Positions 48,499 to 61,019 of a DNA stretch of 64,000 nucleotides are shown piece by piece. How positions within the stretch are numbered: position 1 is the first letter of the stretch; each line of letters begins with the position of its first letter. The stretch comes from Nonomuraea muscovyensis (lineage in GTDB: Bacteria > Actinomycetota > Actinomycetes > Streptosporangiales > Streptosporangiaceae): contig NZ_JACHJB010000001.1 in NCBI RefSeq assembly GCF_014207745.1, forward strand, positions 558,001 to 622,000. The letters run 5' to 3'. The notes under the pieces were generated by a model. That model did no database searches, had not been told where the DNA came from, and saw only the letters and a list, made by a program, of their open reading frames with translations. A program made the position numbers and the translations under genes.

Positions 48499-49653
48499 AT
48501 GGAAGTGATCGTGGGCGGCGGGATCGTCGGGCTGACGATCGCCTGGCGGCTGTCCCGGGCGGGACGCGCGGTGACCGTGGTGGACCCTGCTCCCGGCACG
48601 GGCGCCTCGCACGCGGCGGCGGGCATGCTGGCGCCGGTCAGCGAGGTCACCTACACCGAGGAGCCGCTGCTGCGGCTCGGCGTCGCCTCGCTGGGCAGGT
48701 GGCCGTCCTTCGTCGCCGAGCTGACCGCCGACGCCGGTCTGGACGCCGCTTCGCACGCCGGCGGCGGTCCGGGCGTCCCGGCGGCCGGGCGGGCCGGGCT
48801 CGGTGTGGACCTGCGGCACGACGGCACGCTGGACGTGGCGTTCGGGGCCGACGACCTGGCGGCGCTGGACGAGCTGGCGGAGTTCATGGCCAAGCTGGGG
48901 CTCGCGGTGGAGCGGCTGACCGGCCGCGAGTGCCGCCGTCTGGAGCCCATGCTGGCGCCGTCGGTGCGCGGCGGGCTGCTCGCGGCCGAAGACGCGTGGG
49001 TGGACCCGCGCCGGGTCACGGCGGCGTTGCTGGCCGCCCTGGAGCGGCGCGGCGTCCCGCTGGTGCGCGCCCGGGTGACGGGACTGCTGCGCGAGGGCGG
49101 CGCGGTCCGCGGGGTGCTGCTGGACCGCGCTCCGGACGAGCTGCGGGCGGACGGCGTGGTGCTGGCGGCCGGCGCGTGGAGCGCCGAGCTGGCCGACGTC
49201 CCGGTGCGGCCGGTCAAGGGGCAGATCATGCGGCTGCGCTCCCCCGAGCCGCTCCTGAGCCGGTGCGTGCGCGGCACGGTGCACGGCGCGTACGTCTACC
49301 TGGTGCCGCGCGGCGACGGCGAGCTCGTGGTGGGGGCGACGCAGGAGGAGCTGGGGTTCGACACGCGGGTGACGGCCGGCGGCCTGTACGAGCTGCTGCG
49401 CGACGCCCGCGAGCTGGTGCCCGGGGTGACGGAGCTGGAGGTCGCCGACGTGGTGGCCGGGCTGCGTCCCGGCACGCCGGACAACATCCCGTACATCGGC
49501 CCGAGCGGCACCCCGGGGCTCACCCTGGCCACCGGGCACCACCGGGGCGGCGTCCTGCTGGCCCCGCTCACGGCGGCCATCCTGCTGGGCGAGGAGCCCG
49601 AGCTGGCGGCCCTGTGCTCCCCGTCGCGGACCACGGCCCGGCCCGCCGGGTGA
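48499..49653 (+). CDS. thiO: Glycine oxidase ThiO
   Basis: A 384-residue FAD enzyme that oxidises glycine to the imine needed for thiazole formation by ThiG. It has an N-terminal dinucleotide site (VIVGGGIVGLTIAWRLSRAGRAVTVVD), followed by GASHAAAGMLAPVSE, a DAO-family hallmark. The C-terminal flavin-contact segment reads LRPGTPDNIPYIGPSGTPGLTLATGHHRGGVLLAP. The start ATG directly follows the TPP riboswitch. It is first of the thiO-thiS-thiG operon. Confidence 0.95.
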   Translation: MEVIVGGGIVGLTIAWRLSRAGRAVTVVDPAPGTGASHAAAGMLAPVSEVTYTEEPLLRLGVASLGRWPSFVAELTADAGLDAASHAGGGPGVPAAGRAGLGVDLRHDGTLDVAFGADDLAALDELAEFMAKLGLAVERLTGRECRRLEPMLAPSVRGGLLAAEDAWVDPRRVTAALLAALERRGVPLVRARVTGLLREGGAVRGVLLDRAPDELRADGVVLAAGAWSAELADVPVRPVKGQIMRLRSPEPLLSRCVRGTVHGAYVYLVPRGDGELVVGATQEELGFDTRVTAGGLYELLRDARELVPGVTELEVADVVAGLRPGTPDNIPYIGPSGTPGLTLATGHHRGGVLLAPLTAAILLGEEPELAALCSPSRTTARPAG

Positions 49654-49703
49654 CCCTGTGCCCCCCGGGCCGGGGCCCGGGGCTCCACCCTCAAGGAGTT
49701 GGG

Positions 49704-50652
<949 letters not shown>

Positions 50653-50850
50653 CGCGCTCCCCGGGATGAATCCCGGGGATTCTCGCCCGTGCCGCGTGGG
50701 CTCACGCGGCACCTGGAAGGCTTCCTCGTTCACCGGGCCGCGCCACCGCACGCGGTGGTCCTACCTGCCCTCCGGAGGCGTTTAGCCTCTCCGCCCGTCC
50801 GTCGGCGAGAATGTTGATCGCTGCGTTGACGTCCCGGTCGTGGACCGTCC
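50653..50850 (-). ncRNA. Predicted TnpB omega-RNA (reRNA) at the right end of the IS
   Basis: TnpB proteins use an RNA derived from the 3' end of tnpB and the right end of the element, with the guide lying just outside the element. Here the last ~150 nt of tnpB plus the right end are packed with perfect hairpins: 50743-50758 (CCACCGC/GCGGTGG), 50769-50778 (CCTCCGGAGG), 50691-50710 (GCCGCGTG/CACGCGGC) and 50659-50678. The predicted guide would begin GGGGTCATCGGTGAGGAC, antisense to the thiG 3' end. The 5' limit is approximate. Confidence 0.45.
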
Positions 50851-51898
50851 CGCAGACACAAGCCCATTCCCGGACACCGAGCGGCATCGCCTCAGCGATC
50901 GCGCCGCACTCCGAGCAGAGCTTGGAGGACGGGAAGAACCGGCCGATCCTCGCGAAGTCCCGCCCATACAGCTTCGCCTTGTACTCCAGCATGGCCACAA
51001 AAGACGACCAGCCCGCATCGTGGACGCTCTTGGCCAGCTTCGTGCGCGCGAGCCCGTTGACCGCCAGGTCCTCCACGAACACCGCTTGGTTGTCGCGGAT
51101 GATCTGTGTGGAGGCCTGGTGGTGGAACTCACGGCGCGCGTCGGCGACCTTCGCGTGCTGGCGAGCGACCTGGAGCCGCGCCTTGGCCCGGTTCTTCGAT
51201 CCCTTCTCCTTACGCGACAGCCTCTTCTGAAGTTTGCGGAGCTTCTTCTCCGCGTGGCGCAGGAAGCGGGGCGAGCCGATCTTCCGCCCGTCGGCCAGAA
51301 CCGCGAAATGCCCCAGCCCCAGATCGATCCCCGTCTCGGCCTCGGCCTCGGGCAACTCCTGCTCGGCGATCTCGACCACGAACGAGGCGAAATACCTGCC
51401 TGCCGCGTCCTTGATCACGGTCACGCTGGACGGCTCGGACGGCAACGCCCGCGACCAGCGCACCGCAACATCGCCGATCTTCGGCAGGGACAGCTTCTCC
51501 CCCACCTTGAACCGGGCGTTCCTGGTGAACCGGATCGCCTGCCGCAGGTCCTTGCGCGACCGGAACCGGGGCGGGGCGGCCTTGGGACCCTTGCGCCTGC
51601 CGCTGATGCCGGCGAAGAAGTTGCGATACGCCATGCAGGCGTCCGCGAGGGCCTGCTGGAGCACCACTGCCGACACCTCGCCCAGCCACGCCCGCTCCGG
51701 GTGCTGCTTGGCGTGGGTGATGACACGCTTGGACAACTCTCCGTCACTGATGAACGGCAGTCCCTCGGCGTGGGCGTGGCGGCGCAACGCGAGCGCGTCG
51801 TTGAACACCACCCGCGCGCACCCGAACGCCTTCGCCAGCGCGATGCGCTGGCCGGGGGACGGGTCCAGGCGGAAGGAATAGCGCAACTGCACGACCAC
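50702..51898 (-). CDS. tnpB: IS605-family TnpB, RNA-guided endonuclease
   Basis: A 398-residue protein. An N-terminal HTH_OrfB-type region (YSFRLDPSPGQRIALAKAFGCARVVFNDALALR) leads to a RuvC nuclease with all three acidic positions: Asp192 (GIDLGLG), Glu276 (FVEDLAVNGL) and Asp354/356 (HDRDVNAAINI). The zinc ribbon is CSEC (328-331) and CVC (347-349). It is therefore predicted to be an active omega-RNA-guided nuclease that favours retention of the element after excision. The last ~30 residues are Gly/Pro/Arg-rich because that DNA also encodes the predicted omega-RNA. Confidence 0.93.
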   Translation of the reverse strand: MVVQLRYSFRLDPSPGQRIALAKAFGCARVVFNDALALRRHAHAEGLPFISDGELSKRVITHAKQHPERAWLGEVSAVVLQQALADACMAYRNFFAGISGRRKGPKAAPPRFRSRKDLRQAIRFTRNARFKVGEKLSLPKIGDVAVRWSRALPSEPSSVTVIKDAAGRYFASFVVEIAEQELPEAEAETGIDLGLGHFAVLADGRKIGSPRFLRHAEKKLRKLQKRLSRKEKGSKNRAKARLQVARQHAKVADARREFHHQASTQIIRDNQAVFVEDLAVNGLARTKLAKSVHDAGWSSFVAMLEYKAKLYGRDFARIGRFFPSSKLCSECGAIAEAMPLGVREWACVCGTVHDRDVNAAINILADGRAERLNASGGQVGPPRAVARPGERGSLPGAA

Positions 51899-51914
51899 AT
51901 CCTAGGGTTGGCTT

Positions 51915-52331
51915 ATGGCCGGACACAGCGATATCAGAACCGGAAGACATTGCGTATTCCTGCTTCATGCCCACTTGGTTTTCGTGACGAAATTCCGGCA
52001 TCCGGTCTTCACCGACACTCATCTGACTCGCCTGGAAGAGATCACGCGGTCGGTGTGCGCGGACTTCGAGACCGAGTTGGCCGAGTTCGACGGCGGGGAC
52101 GATCACGTCCACCTGCTGGTGAACTTCCCTCCCAAGGTCGCCCTGTCGAAGCTGGTCAACAGCCTCAAGGGCGTCTCCTCACGCAGACTGCGCCAGGAGT
52201 TCCCCGAACTGGCCGCCCACTACTACCGGGCCAACAAGCTATGGTCGGGCTCGTACTTCGCCGGGAGCGTCGGCGGCGCCCCGCTCTCGATCGTGCGCCA
52301 GTACATCGAGCAGCAGAACCGGCCGGTCTGA
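51915..52331 (+). CDS. tnpA: IS200/IS605-family transposase TnpA (Y1, HUH)
   Basis: A 138-residue single-strand DNA transposase. The HUH motif is DDHVHLLVN (His64-Val-His66) and the catalytic tyrosine is Tyr130 in VRQYIEQQ; both are intact. HAHLVFVTKFRHPVFT is the usual N-terminal strand. Only 16 bp separate its ATG from the tnpB ATG in the opposite direction. TAGGGT at 51903-51908 just before the ATG would act as a -10 for a leaderless tnpA mRNA. It probably cuts at the tetranucleotides flanking the hairpins. Confidence 0.94.
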   Translation: MAGHSDIRTGRHCVFLLHAHLVFVTKFRHPVFTDTHLTRLEEITRSVCADFETELAEFDGGDDHVHLLVNFPPKVALSKLVNSLKGVSSRRLRQEFPELAAHYYRANKLWSGSYFAGSVGGAPLSIVRQYIEQQNRPV

Positions 52332-52405
52332 CCGTGGTGACCCCGGTCCGCCTGGCGGCGAATCGACTGTTCCTGCCCCGCTCCGTGGGAGAGTCCGTTT
52401 CACCC

Positions 52406-52421
52406 CCGGCCTGAAGGCCGG
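52406..52421. repeat. Left-end hairpin of the IS605-type element
   Basis: A perfect 7-bp stem (CCGGCCT, GA, AGGCCGG) 75 nt beyond the tnpA stop, with a G.T pair and a further C.G pair possible outside it. It mirrors the right-end hairpin in stem length and loop. TnpA recognises such subterminal hairpins. The 255 nt 52332-52586 otherwise hold the flank of the element and the promoter of the kinase gene. Confidence 0.65.
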
Positions 52422-52586
52422 AGCACTACGGACGAATCCGGTAGCGGGCGGCACGCCGGGCCTGCGCGGGGCCTGCCCCGCCGGGGTCGCGGGCGTTCCA
52501 GGCCCGGGTCGGACGAGGGCCACGGCTCGGCATCGTTTGGGATGGTCAGGACGTGCCGGGCCTCAATCGCCCGTAAACTCGGCGAC

Positions 52587-54647
<2,061 letters not shown>

Positions 54648-54673
54648 GCCGGTCAAGGCGGGGTGGCCGCGCC

Positions 54674-55627
54674 TCAGGCGAGGTGGCCGTGCAGCCGCAC
54701 CCTGGCCAGCCCGCCGTCGGGGAAGATGTCGACCCGTACGTGCGTGACCGGCTCCGCGGGTGGCAGGCGGAAGCGGTGGGGGGTGTCGGGCTGGAGCCTC
54801 GTCCGGGACAGCAGCTCGATCTCGCGGTCGCCGTCGCCGGCGGGCCGGCCGGTCAGCGACACGGCGGCCGGGGCGTTGAAGATCAGGTTGGTGGTGTCGA
54901 TCTCGGCCAGCCGGACGACACCGGGCCCGGCCAGCCGGATGACGAGCCAGTCGTTGCCGTCGTCGCGGCGGCGGGCGGTCTCCCAGCCCTCCGCCTGGTG
55001 GCGGGCCAGGCCGGGGGCGATGACGTTGTTGGGCGAGGAGTAGAACTCGTCGGAGCAGGCGGTGACCAGGCCGCCGTTCTGCAGTGCGGCCAGGTCGAGG
55101 CTGAGGCCGTCGTACAGCGACAGGTCGGGACGCGCCTCGCCGTGGACGCGCAGCCGGGCGACGCCGCCGTCGGGGTAGGCGTTCAGCCGCACGTGGGTGT
55201 AGCGGCCCGGGTCGGTCACGGGCAGGTGGTGCTCGGCGTCGCCCCGCAGGGCGGTGCGGGGCACGATCTCGGTCCAGACGGCCCGTTCGAGCTCCGCCGG
55301 TGACGGGTGGCCGTCGGCGGCCGTGGCGTCCACCGACGCGTACGGCGGGTAGTTGCCTTTGAACCAGGCCGTGTCGATGACCACGCCGTGGACGACGCCG
55401 GGCAGGCCCAGCCGGACGATCGCCCAGTCGTGGCCGGGTTCGCGGCGGCGCCGGGTCTCCCAGCCGTCGTACACCTGGCCCTTGCCGCCGAACGTCTCGG
55501 CCTGGAAGCCGGGCCGTCCGGGGCGGATGAGGCTCTCCTTCTCGGCGAACGACTCGTCGCTGGCGGCCACGACCGAGCCGCCGAGGGTGCGCAGGGCCAG
55601 GTCGGGCAGGGACGTGAAGGCGGTCAT
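54674..55627 (-). CDS. alc: Allantoicase
   Basis: A 317-residue enzyme that splits allantoate into ureidoglycolate and urea. It consists of two related beta-jelly-roll repeats. The first contains [44 protein letters not shown] and the second [40 protein letters not shown]; the duplication is characteristic of the family. The ATG at 55627 overlaps the allB stop (ATGA). It is the last gene of the purine-degradation operon. Confidence 0.94.
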   Translation of the reverse strand: MTAFTSLPDLALRTLGGSVVAASDESFAEKESLIRPGRPGFQAETFGGKGQVYDGWETRRRREPGHDWAIVRLGLPGVVHGVVIDTAWFKGNYPPYASVDATAADGHPSPAELERAVWTEIVPRTALRGDAEHHLPVTDPGRYTHVRLNAYPDGGVARLRVHGEARPDLSLYDGLSLDLAALQNGGLVTACSDEFYSSPNNVIAPGLARHQAEGWETARRRDDGNDWLVIRLAGPGVVRLAEIDTTNLIFNAPAAVSLTGRPAGDGDREIELLSRTRLQPDTPHRFRLPPAEPVTHVRVDIFPDGGLARVRLHGHLA

Positions 55628-56982
55628 CTCCGGCTCTCCGAACACTGCTCGCCGAACAGGAACACGCCGTGCGGCTCGCCGTCCACCGGCCTGCCGCGCA
55701 GCCAGGTGGTGAGGACGGCGCCCCGGAGGGTGCGGCCGTGGTAGGGCGTGACGGGGTTGCGGTGGTGGAGCCGGCGGGCGTCCACGGACACGGTGGCGCC
55801 GGGGTCGAAGGCGACCAGGTCGGCGTCGGCGCCCGGCACGATGGCCCCCTTACCGGGGACGCGGGCCAGGGCGGCGGGGCCGGCCGCCATCCAGCGCGCC
55901 ACGGCGGCCAGGCCGTGGCCGCGGCGGGACGCCTCGGTCCAGACCGCGGCCAGCCCGAGCTGGAGGGAGGCGACGCCGCCCCAGGCGGCGGCGAAGTCGG
56001 GCACCTTCAGGTCGGGGGTCGAGGGTGAGTGGTCGGAGACGACGCAGCTCAGCACGCCGCGGGCCAGGCCGTCCCAGAGGAGGTCGCGGTTGGCCGCGGA
56101 GCGGATCGGCGGGCAGCACTTGAAGCTGGTGTCGCTCTCGGGCACCTCCTCGGCCGTCAGGGTCAGGTAGTGCGGGCACGTCTCGGCGCTGAGGCGCACC
56201 CCGTCGGCCTGGGCGGCGGCCAGGGGTTCCAGGCAGTCGGCGCTGGAGACGTGCAGGATGTGCGTCCGCGCGCCGGTCTCGCGGGCGAGCCCGATCACCC
56301 GCTCGACCGCGCGCCGCTCGGCCGCTCCCGGCCGCGAGTCCAAGAAGTGCCGGTACGTGGGGCCGCCCGGCTCGCCGAGCAGCGCCGGGTCCTCGGCGTG
56401 CACGATCAGGAGCCCGTCGAACGCGGCGATCTCCTCCATCGCCCGGCGCACCTCGGGCGGCCGCAGCGGCGGGAACTCCTCGACGCCCGACGGCGACAGG
56501 AAGCACTTGAACCCGAAGACGCCGCGGTCGTGCAGCGGCCGCAGGTCCTTGACGTTGCCCGGCACCGCGCCGCCCCAGAAGCCGACGTCCACGTGGCACT
56601 GCCCGCCGGCGGCGCGCAGCTTGGCGTCCAGGGCGGGCACGTCCACGGTGGGCGGCAGCGAGTTGAGCGGCATGTCCACGATCGTGGTGACGCCGCCGGC
56701 CGCGGCCGCCCGGGTGGCCGTGGCGAACCCCTCCCAGTGGGCCCGGCCCGGCTCGTTCACGTGCACGTGGGTGTCGACCAGGCCCGGCAGGAGGGCCAGG
56801 TCGCGCAGGTCGACGTCCTCGGCCGCGGCGAGGGGGGCGGCGTAGTCGTGCAGCGCGGCGATCCTGCCCCCGCTCACGGCCACGGCGGCGGCGCGCTCGC
56901 CGTCGGGCGTGACCGTGCGCCGGGAACGGACGACGAGGTCGAAGCCCGCCGTCCCGGGGCCGGCGGGACCGGGGGCCGTCAT
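55624..56982 (-). CDS. allB: Allantoinase
   Basis: A 452-residue zinc amidohydrolase that opens allantoin to allantoate. The metal ligands are in [12 protein letters not shown], the carboxylated Lys is in [13 protein letters not shown], and the later ligands are in [20 protein letters not shown] and VVSDHSPST. The chain is similar to dihydroorotase/hydantoinase but contains the allantoinase-type CPHYL and SFKCCPPIR segments. The start is an ATG at 56982 that overlaps the glycerate-kinase stop (ATGA), and its own stop overlaps alc the same way. Confidence 0.95.
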   Translation of the reverse strand: MTAPGPAGPGTAGFDLVVRSRRTVTPDGERAAAVAVSGGRIAALHDYAAPLAAAEDVDLRDLALLPGLVDTHVHVNEPGRAHWEGFATATRAAAAGGVTTIVDMPLNSLPPTVDVPALDAKLRAAGGQCHVDVGFWGGAVPGNVKDLRPLHDRGVFGFKCFLSPSGVEEFPPLRPPEVRRAMEEIAAFDGLLIVHAEDPALLGEPGGPTYRHFLDSRPGAAERRAVERVIGLARETGARTHILHVSSADCLEPLAAAQADGVRLSAETCPHYLTLTAEEVPESDTSFKCCPPIRSAANRDLLWDGLARGVLSCVVSDHSPSTPDLKVPDFAAAWGGVASLQLGLAAVWTEASRRGHGLAAVARWMAAGPAALARVPGKGAIVPGADADLVAFDPGATVSVDARRLHHRNPVTPYHGRTLRGAVLTTWLRGRPVDGEPHGVFLFGEQCSESRR

Positions 56983-58172
56983 GTGAGCCCGCGGTCGGCG
57001 GCCAGCCGGGCGGCGAGCCGTTCGAGGAGCGGTCCGGCGTCGGCCATGCACCGGGCCGGGTCGGGCTCCAGGTCGGTCAGGGCGTAGGCGGCCTCGATGC
57101 CGGCGGCCTTCAGCTCGGCGTCGGTGAGGGTGCGCCGGCCGCAGACGGCGACCACCGGGACGCCCGCCTCGGCGGCGGCCTGCGCGACGCCGACGGGGGC
57201 CTTGCCGCGCAGCGACTGCTCGTCCAGCGACCCCTCCCCCGTGATCACCAGCCGCGCCCCGCGCACGAGGTCGCCGAAGCCGAGCAGGTCGAGCAGGTAG
57301 TCGATGCCCGGCCGGATCTCGGCGTGCAGGAAGGCCAGCGCCGCGAACCCGACTCCGCCGGCGGCGCCCGCTCCGGGCGCCCCCGCGACGCCCATGGGGC
57401 GCGGCCTGTCGTCGTGCTCCACCGCGCCGGCCAGGCCGTGGGTCCGGGTCGCCACGGCGGCCAGCCTGCCGAGGGCGGCGTCGAGCATCCTGACGTCGTC
57501 GGGGGTGGCGCCCTTCTGCGGGCCGTAGACGGCCGCGGCGCCGTGCGGGCCGAGGAGGGGGTTGTCGACGTCGCTGGCCACCACGAACTCCACACCCGAG
57601 ACGTCGGCGAGGTTCGCAATGTCGATGCGGTCGAGGGTGGTGAGGGCGGCGCCGCCGGGACCGAGCTCGTCGCCGTTCGCGTCGAGCAGGCGCGCGCCGA
57701 GGGCCTGAACCATGCCCGCGCCCCCGTCGGTGCACGCGCTGCCGCCCAGCCCGAGGACGATCCGCCGGGCGCCCCTGCCGAGGGCGTGGGCGATCAGCTC
57801 GCCGGTGCCGCGGCTGGTGGCGGTGAGGGGCTCCAGCCCGCCGGGCAGGCGGCGCAGCCCGGACGCCTCCGCCAGCTCGACCACGGCCGTGGGCCGCCCG
57901 GCCGGGCCGTCGCCGGCGGGCGTGCCGGTGGGCGTGCCGGTGGGGTGCCAGGCGTACGACGCCTGGACGGGCTGCCCGGTCGGGCCCGTCACCTCGACGG
58001 TGACCCGGGTGAAGCCGCAGGCGACGACCGCGTCCACCGTGCCGTCACCTCCGTCGGCGACCGGCAGGCGGACCGCCGGCACCCCGAGACCGGCCGACAC
58101 CCTGTCGGCGACCTCTGCGGCCGTCAGCGACCCCTTGAACTTGTCGGGGGCGACAAGCACGTGCTCAACCAC
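56979..58172 (-). CDS. Glycerate kinase (GlxK/GarK family)
   Basis: A 397-residue enzyme of the type phosphorylating D-glycerate to 2-phosphoglycerate. It begins [25 protein letters not shown] and has [59 protein letters not shown] and [17 protein letters not shown], all family hallmarks. The GTG at 58172 is chosen because GGGAG lies just upstream. In this operon it would use glycerate made from the glyoxylate released by ureidoglycolate, but the connecting glyoxylate carboligase and tartronate-semialdehyde reductase genes are not in the window. Confidence 0.93.
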   Translation of the reverse strand: MVEHVLVAPDKFKGSLTAAEVADRVSAGLGVPAVRLPVADGGDGTVDAVVACGFTRVTVEVTGPTGQPVQASYAWHPTGTPTGTPAGDGPAGRPTAVVELAEASGLRRLPGGLEPLTATSRGTGELIAHALGRGARRIVLGLGGSACTDGGAGMVQALGARLLDANGDELGPGGAALTTLDRIDIANLADVSGVEFVVASDVDNPLLGPHGAAAVYGPQKGATPDDVRMLDAALGRLAAVATRTHGLAGAVEHDDRPRPMGVAGAPGAGAAGGVGFAALAFLHAEIRPGIDYLLDLLGFGDLVRGARLVITGEGSLDEQSLRGKAPVGVAQAAAEAGVPVVAVCGRRTLTDAELKAAGIEAAYALTDLEPDPARCMADAGPLLERLAARLAADRGLT

Positions 58173-58284
58173 TACGAACTCCCACGCGACGACGGACGGT
58201 GGCCGCACGCCCGTCCGGGCCCGGGTCGGGCGGCGGGGCGTGCCGGCGTCGACTCATCATCACACCTGCCTCGCGGCGGCCGCG

Positions 58285-59688
58285 TCACGGGTGGACCTCG
58301 GCGGAGACGGCGACCCCCTGCTCCCCGGCCACCCGGATGAGCCGGCGGTGCGCCCGTACCCCGGCCGCGCCCGCCGCGTCGTGCGGGACCGTGCGCAGCT
58401 CGTCGTCCTCCACCACCGTCTCCCCGCCGACCAGCAGCCGCGCCAGCGGCGGCTGCCGGGTGGCGAAGACCAGCGCGCACACCGGGTCGTCCAGCGCGGC
58501 GGCGAAGGCGCCGTCCGTCCGCCACAGCGCGATGTCGGCGAGCTTGCCCGGCTCCAGCGTGCCGAGCTCCCGCTCGCGGCCGAGGTTGCGCGCCCCGCCG
58601 AGCGTGGCCAGCTCCAGCGCCTGCCTGGCGGTCAGCGCCGTGGGCCCGTACCTGGCCCGCTGGAACAGCAGCGCCTGCCGCATCTCCCCCGCCAGGCCGG
58701 TCAGCTCGGCCGAGGCGCTGCCGTCGACGCCGAGGCCGACGTTCGCGCCGCGTCGCAGCATGTCCGACACGCGGGCGATGCCGGCGCCGAGCCGGCCGTT
58801 GGAGGACGGGCAGTGCGCCGAGCCGGTGCCGGTCGCGGCGAACACGCCGATGTCGGAGTCGCTCAGGTGCACCGCGTGCGCCACCCACACGTCGGAGCCG
58901 AGCCAGCCCAGCTTCTCCATGTACGCGACCGGGCGCATGCCCGTCTGGCGCAGGCAGAGCTCCTCCTCGTCGAGCGTCTCGGCGAGGTGGGTGTGCAGGC
59001 GGACGCCCTTGGACCTGGCCAGCTCGGCCGCCTGGGTCATCAGCTCGGCGCTGACGGAGAACGGCGAGCAGGGGGCGACGGCGACCCGCAGCTTGGAGGA
59101 GAACGACGGGTCGTGGTGGGCGTCCACGGCCTCGGCCGTGGCGTCGAGGATCTCGTCGAGCCGTTCGACGACCTCGTCGGGCGGCAGCCCGCCCTGCGAC
59201 CGGCCTCGGTCCATCGAGCCGCGCGCCGGGTGGAAACGCAGGCCCACCGCGCGGGCGGCCTCGATCTCGGCGGCGAACAGGTCGCCCCGGCCCTTGGGGA
59301 AGAGGTAGTGGTGGTCGCTGGAGGTCGTGCAGCCGGACAGCGCCAGGTGGGCCAGCCCCGCGGTGGCGGCGCCCTCGACGACCTCGGCGTCCATGGCGGC
59401 CCACACCCGGTAGAGCGCCACCAGCCACTCGAACAGCGTCGCGTCCTGGGCCAGGCCCTGCGAGGCCCACTGGTACAGGTGGTGGTGGGTGTTGACCAGG
59501 CCGGGCGTGGCCAGGCAGCCGGACCCGTCGATCCTGGCGGCGCCGGGCGCGGTGGGCGCCTCGGCCATGGGGCCGAGCGCGGCGATCCGGTCGCCGGTGA
59601 CCAGGATGTACCCGGAGGCGATCTCGGGGCCGGCGACGGGCGCGAGGTAGGCGTTCTCGATCAGCGTCGAGGTCCCGGCCGGTGTCAC
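58285..59688 (-). CDS. 8-oxoguanine deaminase-like amidohydrolase
   Basis: A 467-residue COG0402-type deaminase. Zinc ligands are in GLVNTHHHLYQWASQG, LHTHLAETLDEE and the DGSAS segment; SDHHYLFPKGRGDL and CPSSNGRLGAG are typical of the 8-oxoguanine/isocytosine deaminase group. 8-oxoguanine would give urate directly, which would feed the urate oxidase in the same operon. Guanine deaminase or another purine deaminase activity cannot be excluded. The GTG at 59688 overlaps the preceding gene's stop as GTGA. Confidence 0.88.
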   Translation of the reverse strand: MTPAGTSTLIENAYLAPVAGPEIASGYILVTGDRIAALGPMAEAPTAPGAARIDGSGCLATPGLVNTHHHLYQWASQGLAQDATLFEWLVALYRVWAAMDAEVVEGAATAGLAHLALSGCTTSSDHHYLFPKGRGDLFAAEIEAARAVGLRFHPARGSMDRGRSQGGLPPDEVVERLDEILDATAEAVDAHHDPSFSSKLRVAVAPCSPFSVSAELMTQAAELARSKGVRLHTHLAETLDEEELCLRQTGMRPVAYMEKLGWLGSDVWVAHAVHLSDSDIGVFAATGTGSAHCPSSNGRLGAGIARVSDMLRRGANVGLGVDGSASAELTGLAGEMRQALLFQRARYGPTALTARQALELATLGGARNLGRERELGTLEPGKLADIALWRTDGAFAAALDDPVCALVFATRQPPLARLLVGGETVVEDDELRTVPHDAAGAAGVRAHRRLIRVAGEQGVAVSAEVHP

Positions 59689-60155
59689 GGCGCCGCCTTG
59701 CGCGCCGCCGCGAGCCGCACGGCGTCGAGGATCTTCTCGTAGCCCGTGCACCGGCACAGGTTGCCGGCCAGCGCCTCGCGGATCTCCGCGTCGCAGGGCC
59801 GCGCGACCCGCTCGATCAGGTCGTGTGCCTGCACGATCAGGCCGGGCGTGCAGAAGCCGCACTGGACGGCCCCGCACTCGACGAACGCCTCCTGCACCGG
59901 GTCGAGCCGGTCGCCGTCGGCGAGTCCTTCGACGGTGCGCACCCGGCGGCCCTCGGCCTGCCCGGCGGCGACCAGGCAGGCGCAGACGGGCGTGCCGTCC
60001 AGGTAGACCGTGCAGGAGCCGCACTCGCCCTGCTCGCAGGCGTTCTTCGAGCCGGGCAGCCCGACCCGCTCGCGCAGCACGTACAGCAGGCTCTCGCCCT
60101 CCCACACGTCGTCCACGGTCTCCTCGCGGCCGTTGACGGTGAACGTGACCCGCAT
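59685..60155 (-). CDS. Xanthine dehydrogenase-type iron-sulphur subunit (two 2Fe-2S)
   Basis: A 156-residue small subunit of molybdenum hydroxylases. The plant-type 2Fe-2S centre uses CEQGECGSCTVYLDGTPVCAC, and the second, all-helical centre uses VQCGFCTPGLIVQAHDL and GNLCRCTGY. The ATG shares one base with the FAD-subunit stop (TGATG). It would pass electrons from the Mo centre to the FAD subunit, but the large Mo-cofactor subunit is not next to it. Confidence 0.94.
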   Translation of the reverse strand: MRVTFTVNGREETVDDVWEGESLLYVLRERVGLPGSKNACEQGECGSCTVYLDGTPVCACLVAAGQAEGRRVRTVEGLADGDRLDPVQEAFVECGAVQCGFCTPGLIVQAHDLIERVARPCDAEIREALAGNLCRCTGYEKILDAVRLAAARKAAP

Positions 60156-61015
60156 CAGGCGGCCCTCCTTCCCAGGTGGTCGTCCCACGCCCAGGTGAGC
60201 GTGCGGCGGGCCAGCACGTCGATGGCGTGCCTGCGGTAGGCGGCGGTGCCGCGCACGTCGTCGATCGGCGCGGCGGCCGCCGCGCACAGCTCGCCGAAGC
60301 GTCGCAGCAGCGCCGGATCCAGCGGCCCGGCCCAGTCGAGCTCCGCGCGCAGGAACTCCTCGGCCTCCGGCGCCCGCAGCGGGGTCGGCGCGGCGGAGCC
60401 GATGCCGGTGCCGACCCGCCGCTCGTGCGGGTGCAGCGCGACGGCGAACGAGCACACCGCGATCACCATGGCGTTGCGGGTGCCGACCTTGGAGAAGTAC
60501 TGCGGGCCGGCGGCGCCGGCGACCCTGACGGCCCTGATCAGCTCGTCGGGCAGCAGCGCCGAGCGTTTCACGCCGAGGTAGAACTCGGCGGCCGGGATCA
60601 GCCTGACGCCCCGCTCGCGCGATTCCACCTCGACGACCGCGCCGGCCGCGAGCAGCGGCGGATGGCTGTCGCCGGCGGGTGAGGCGGCGCCGAGGTTGCC
60701 GCCGACGGTGCCGCGGTTGCGGATCTGCGGCGAGCCGACCGTCCGCGACGCCTGCGCCAGGCCCGGCAGCGCGCCGCCCAGCTCCTCGATGACCGTCGCG
60801 TACGGCACGCCCGCGCCCACCCGGTACGTGCCGTCCGTCACGCTCCAGGAGCGCAGCTCGGCCACCCGCGTGAGGTCGAGCAGGGCGGCGGGCCTGCGCA
60901 CGCCGAAGTTGATCTCGACCATCACGTCGGTGCCGCCCTGCAGGGGCACCGCCTCGGGCAGGTCCGCCTTGGCGGCCAGCGCCTCCTCCCACGTCGTGGG
61001 GCGCAAGAAGTCCAT
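60155..61015 (-). CDS. Xanthine dehydrogenase-type FAD-binding subunit
   Basis: A 286-residue medium subunit. The start MDFLRPTTWEEALAAKADLPEAVPLQGGTDVMVEIN and SPQIRNRGTVGGNLGAASPAGDSHPPLLA are FAD-contacting segments of the family, and the CO-dehydrogenase-flavoprotein C-terminal domain follows. It is 4 nt downstream of urate oxidase. Together with the 2Fe-2S subunit it forms two thirds of a hypoxanthine/xanthine-oxidising enzyme; the partner large subunit is absent from the window. Confidence 0.94.
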   Translation of the reverse strand: MDFLRPTTWEEALAAKADLPEAVPLQGGTDVMVEINFGVRRPAALLDLTRVAELRSWSVTDGTYRVGAGVPYATVIEELGGALPGLAQASRTVGSPQIRNRGTVGGNLGAASPAGDSHPPLLAAGAVVEVESRERGVRLIPAAEFYLGVKRSALLPDELIRAVRVAGAAGPQYFSKVGTRNAMVIAVCSFAVALHPHERRVGTGIGSAAPTPLRAPEAEEFLRAELDWAGPLDPALLRRFGELCAAAAAPIDDVRGTAAYRRHAIDVLARRTLTWAWDDHLGRRAA

Positions 61016-61019
61016 CGCT

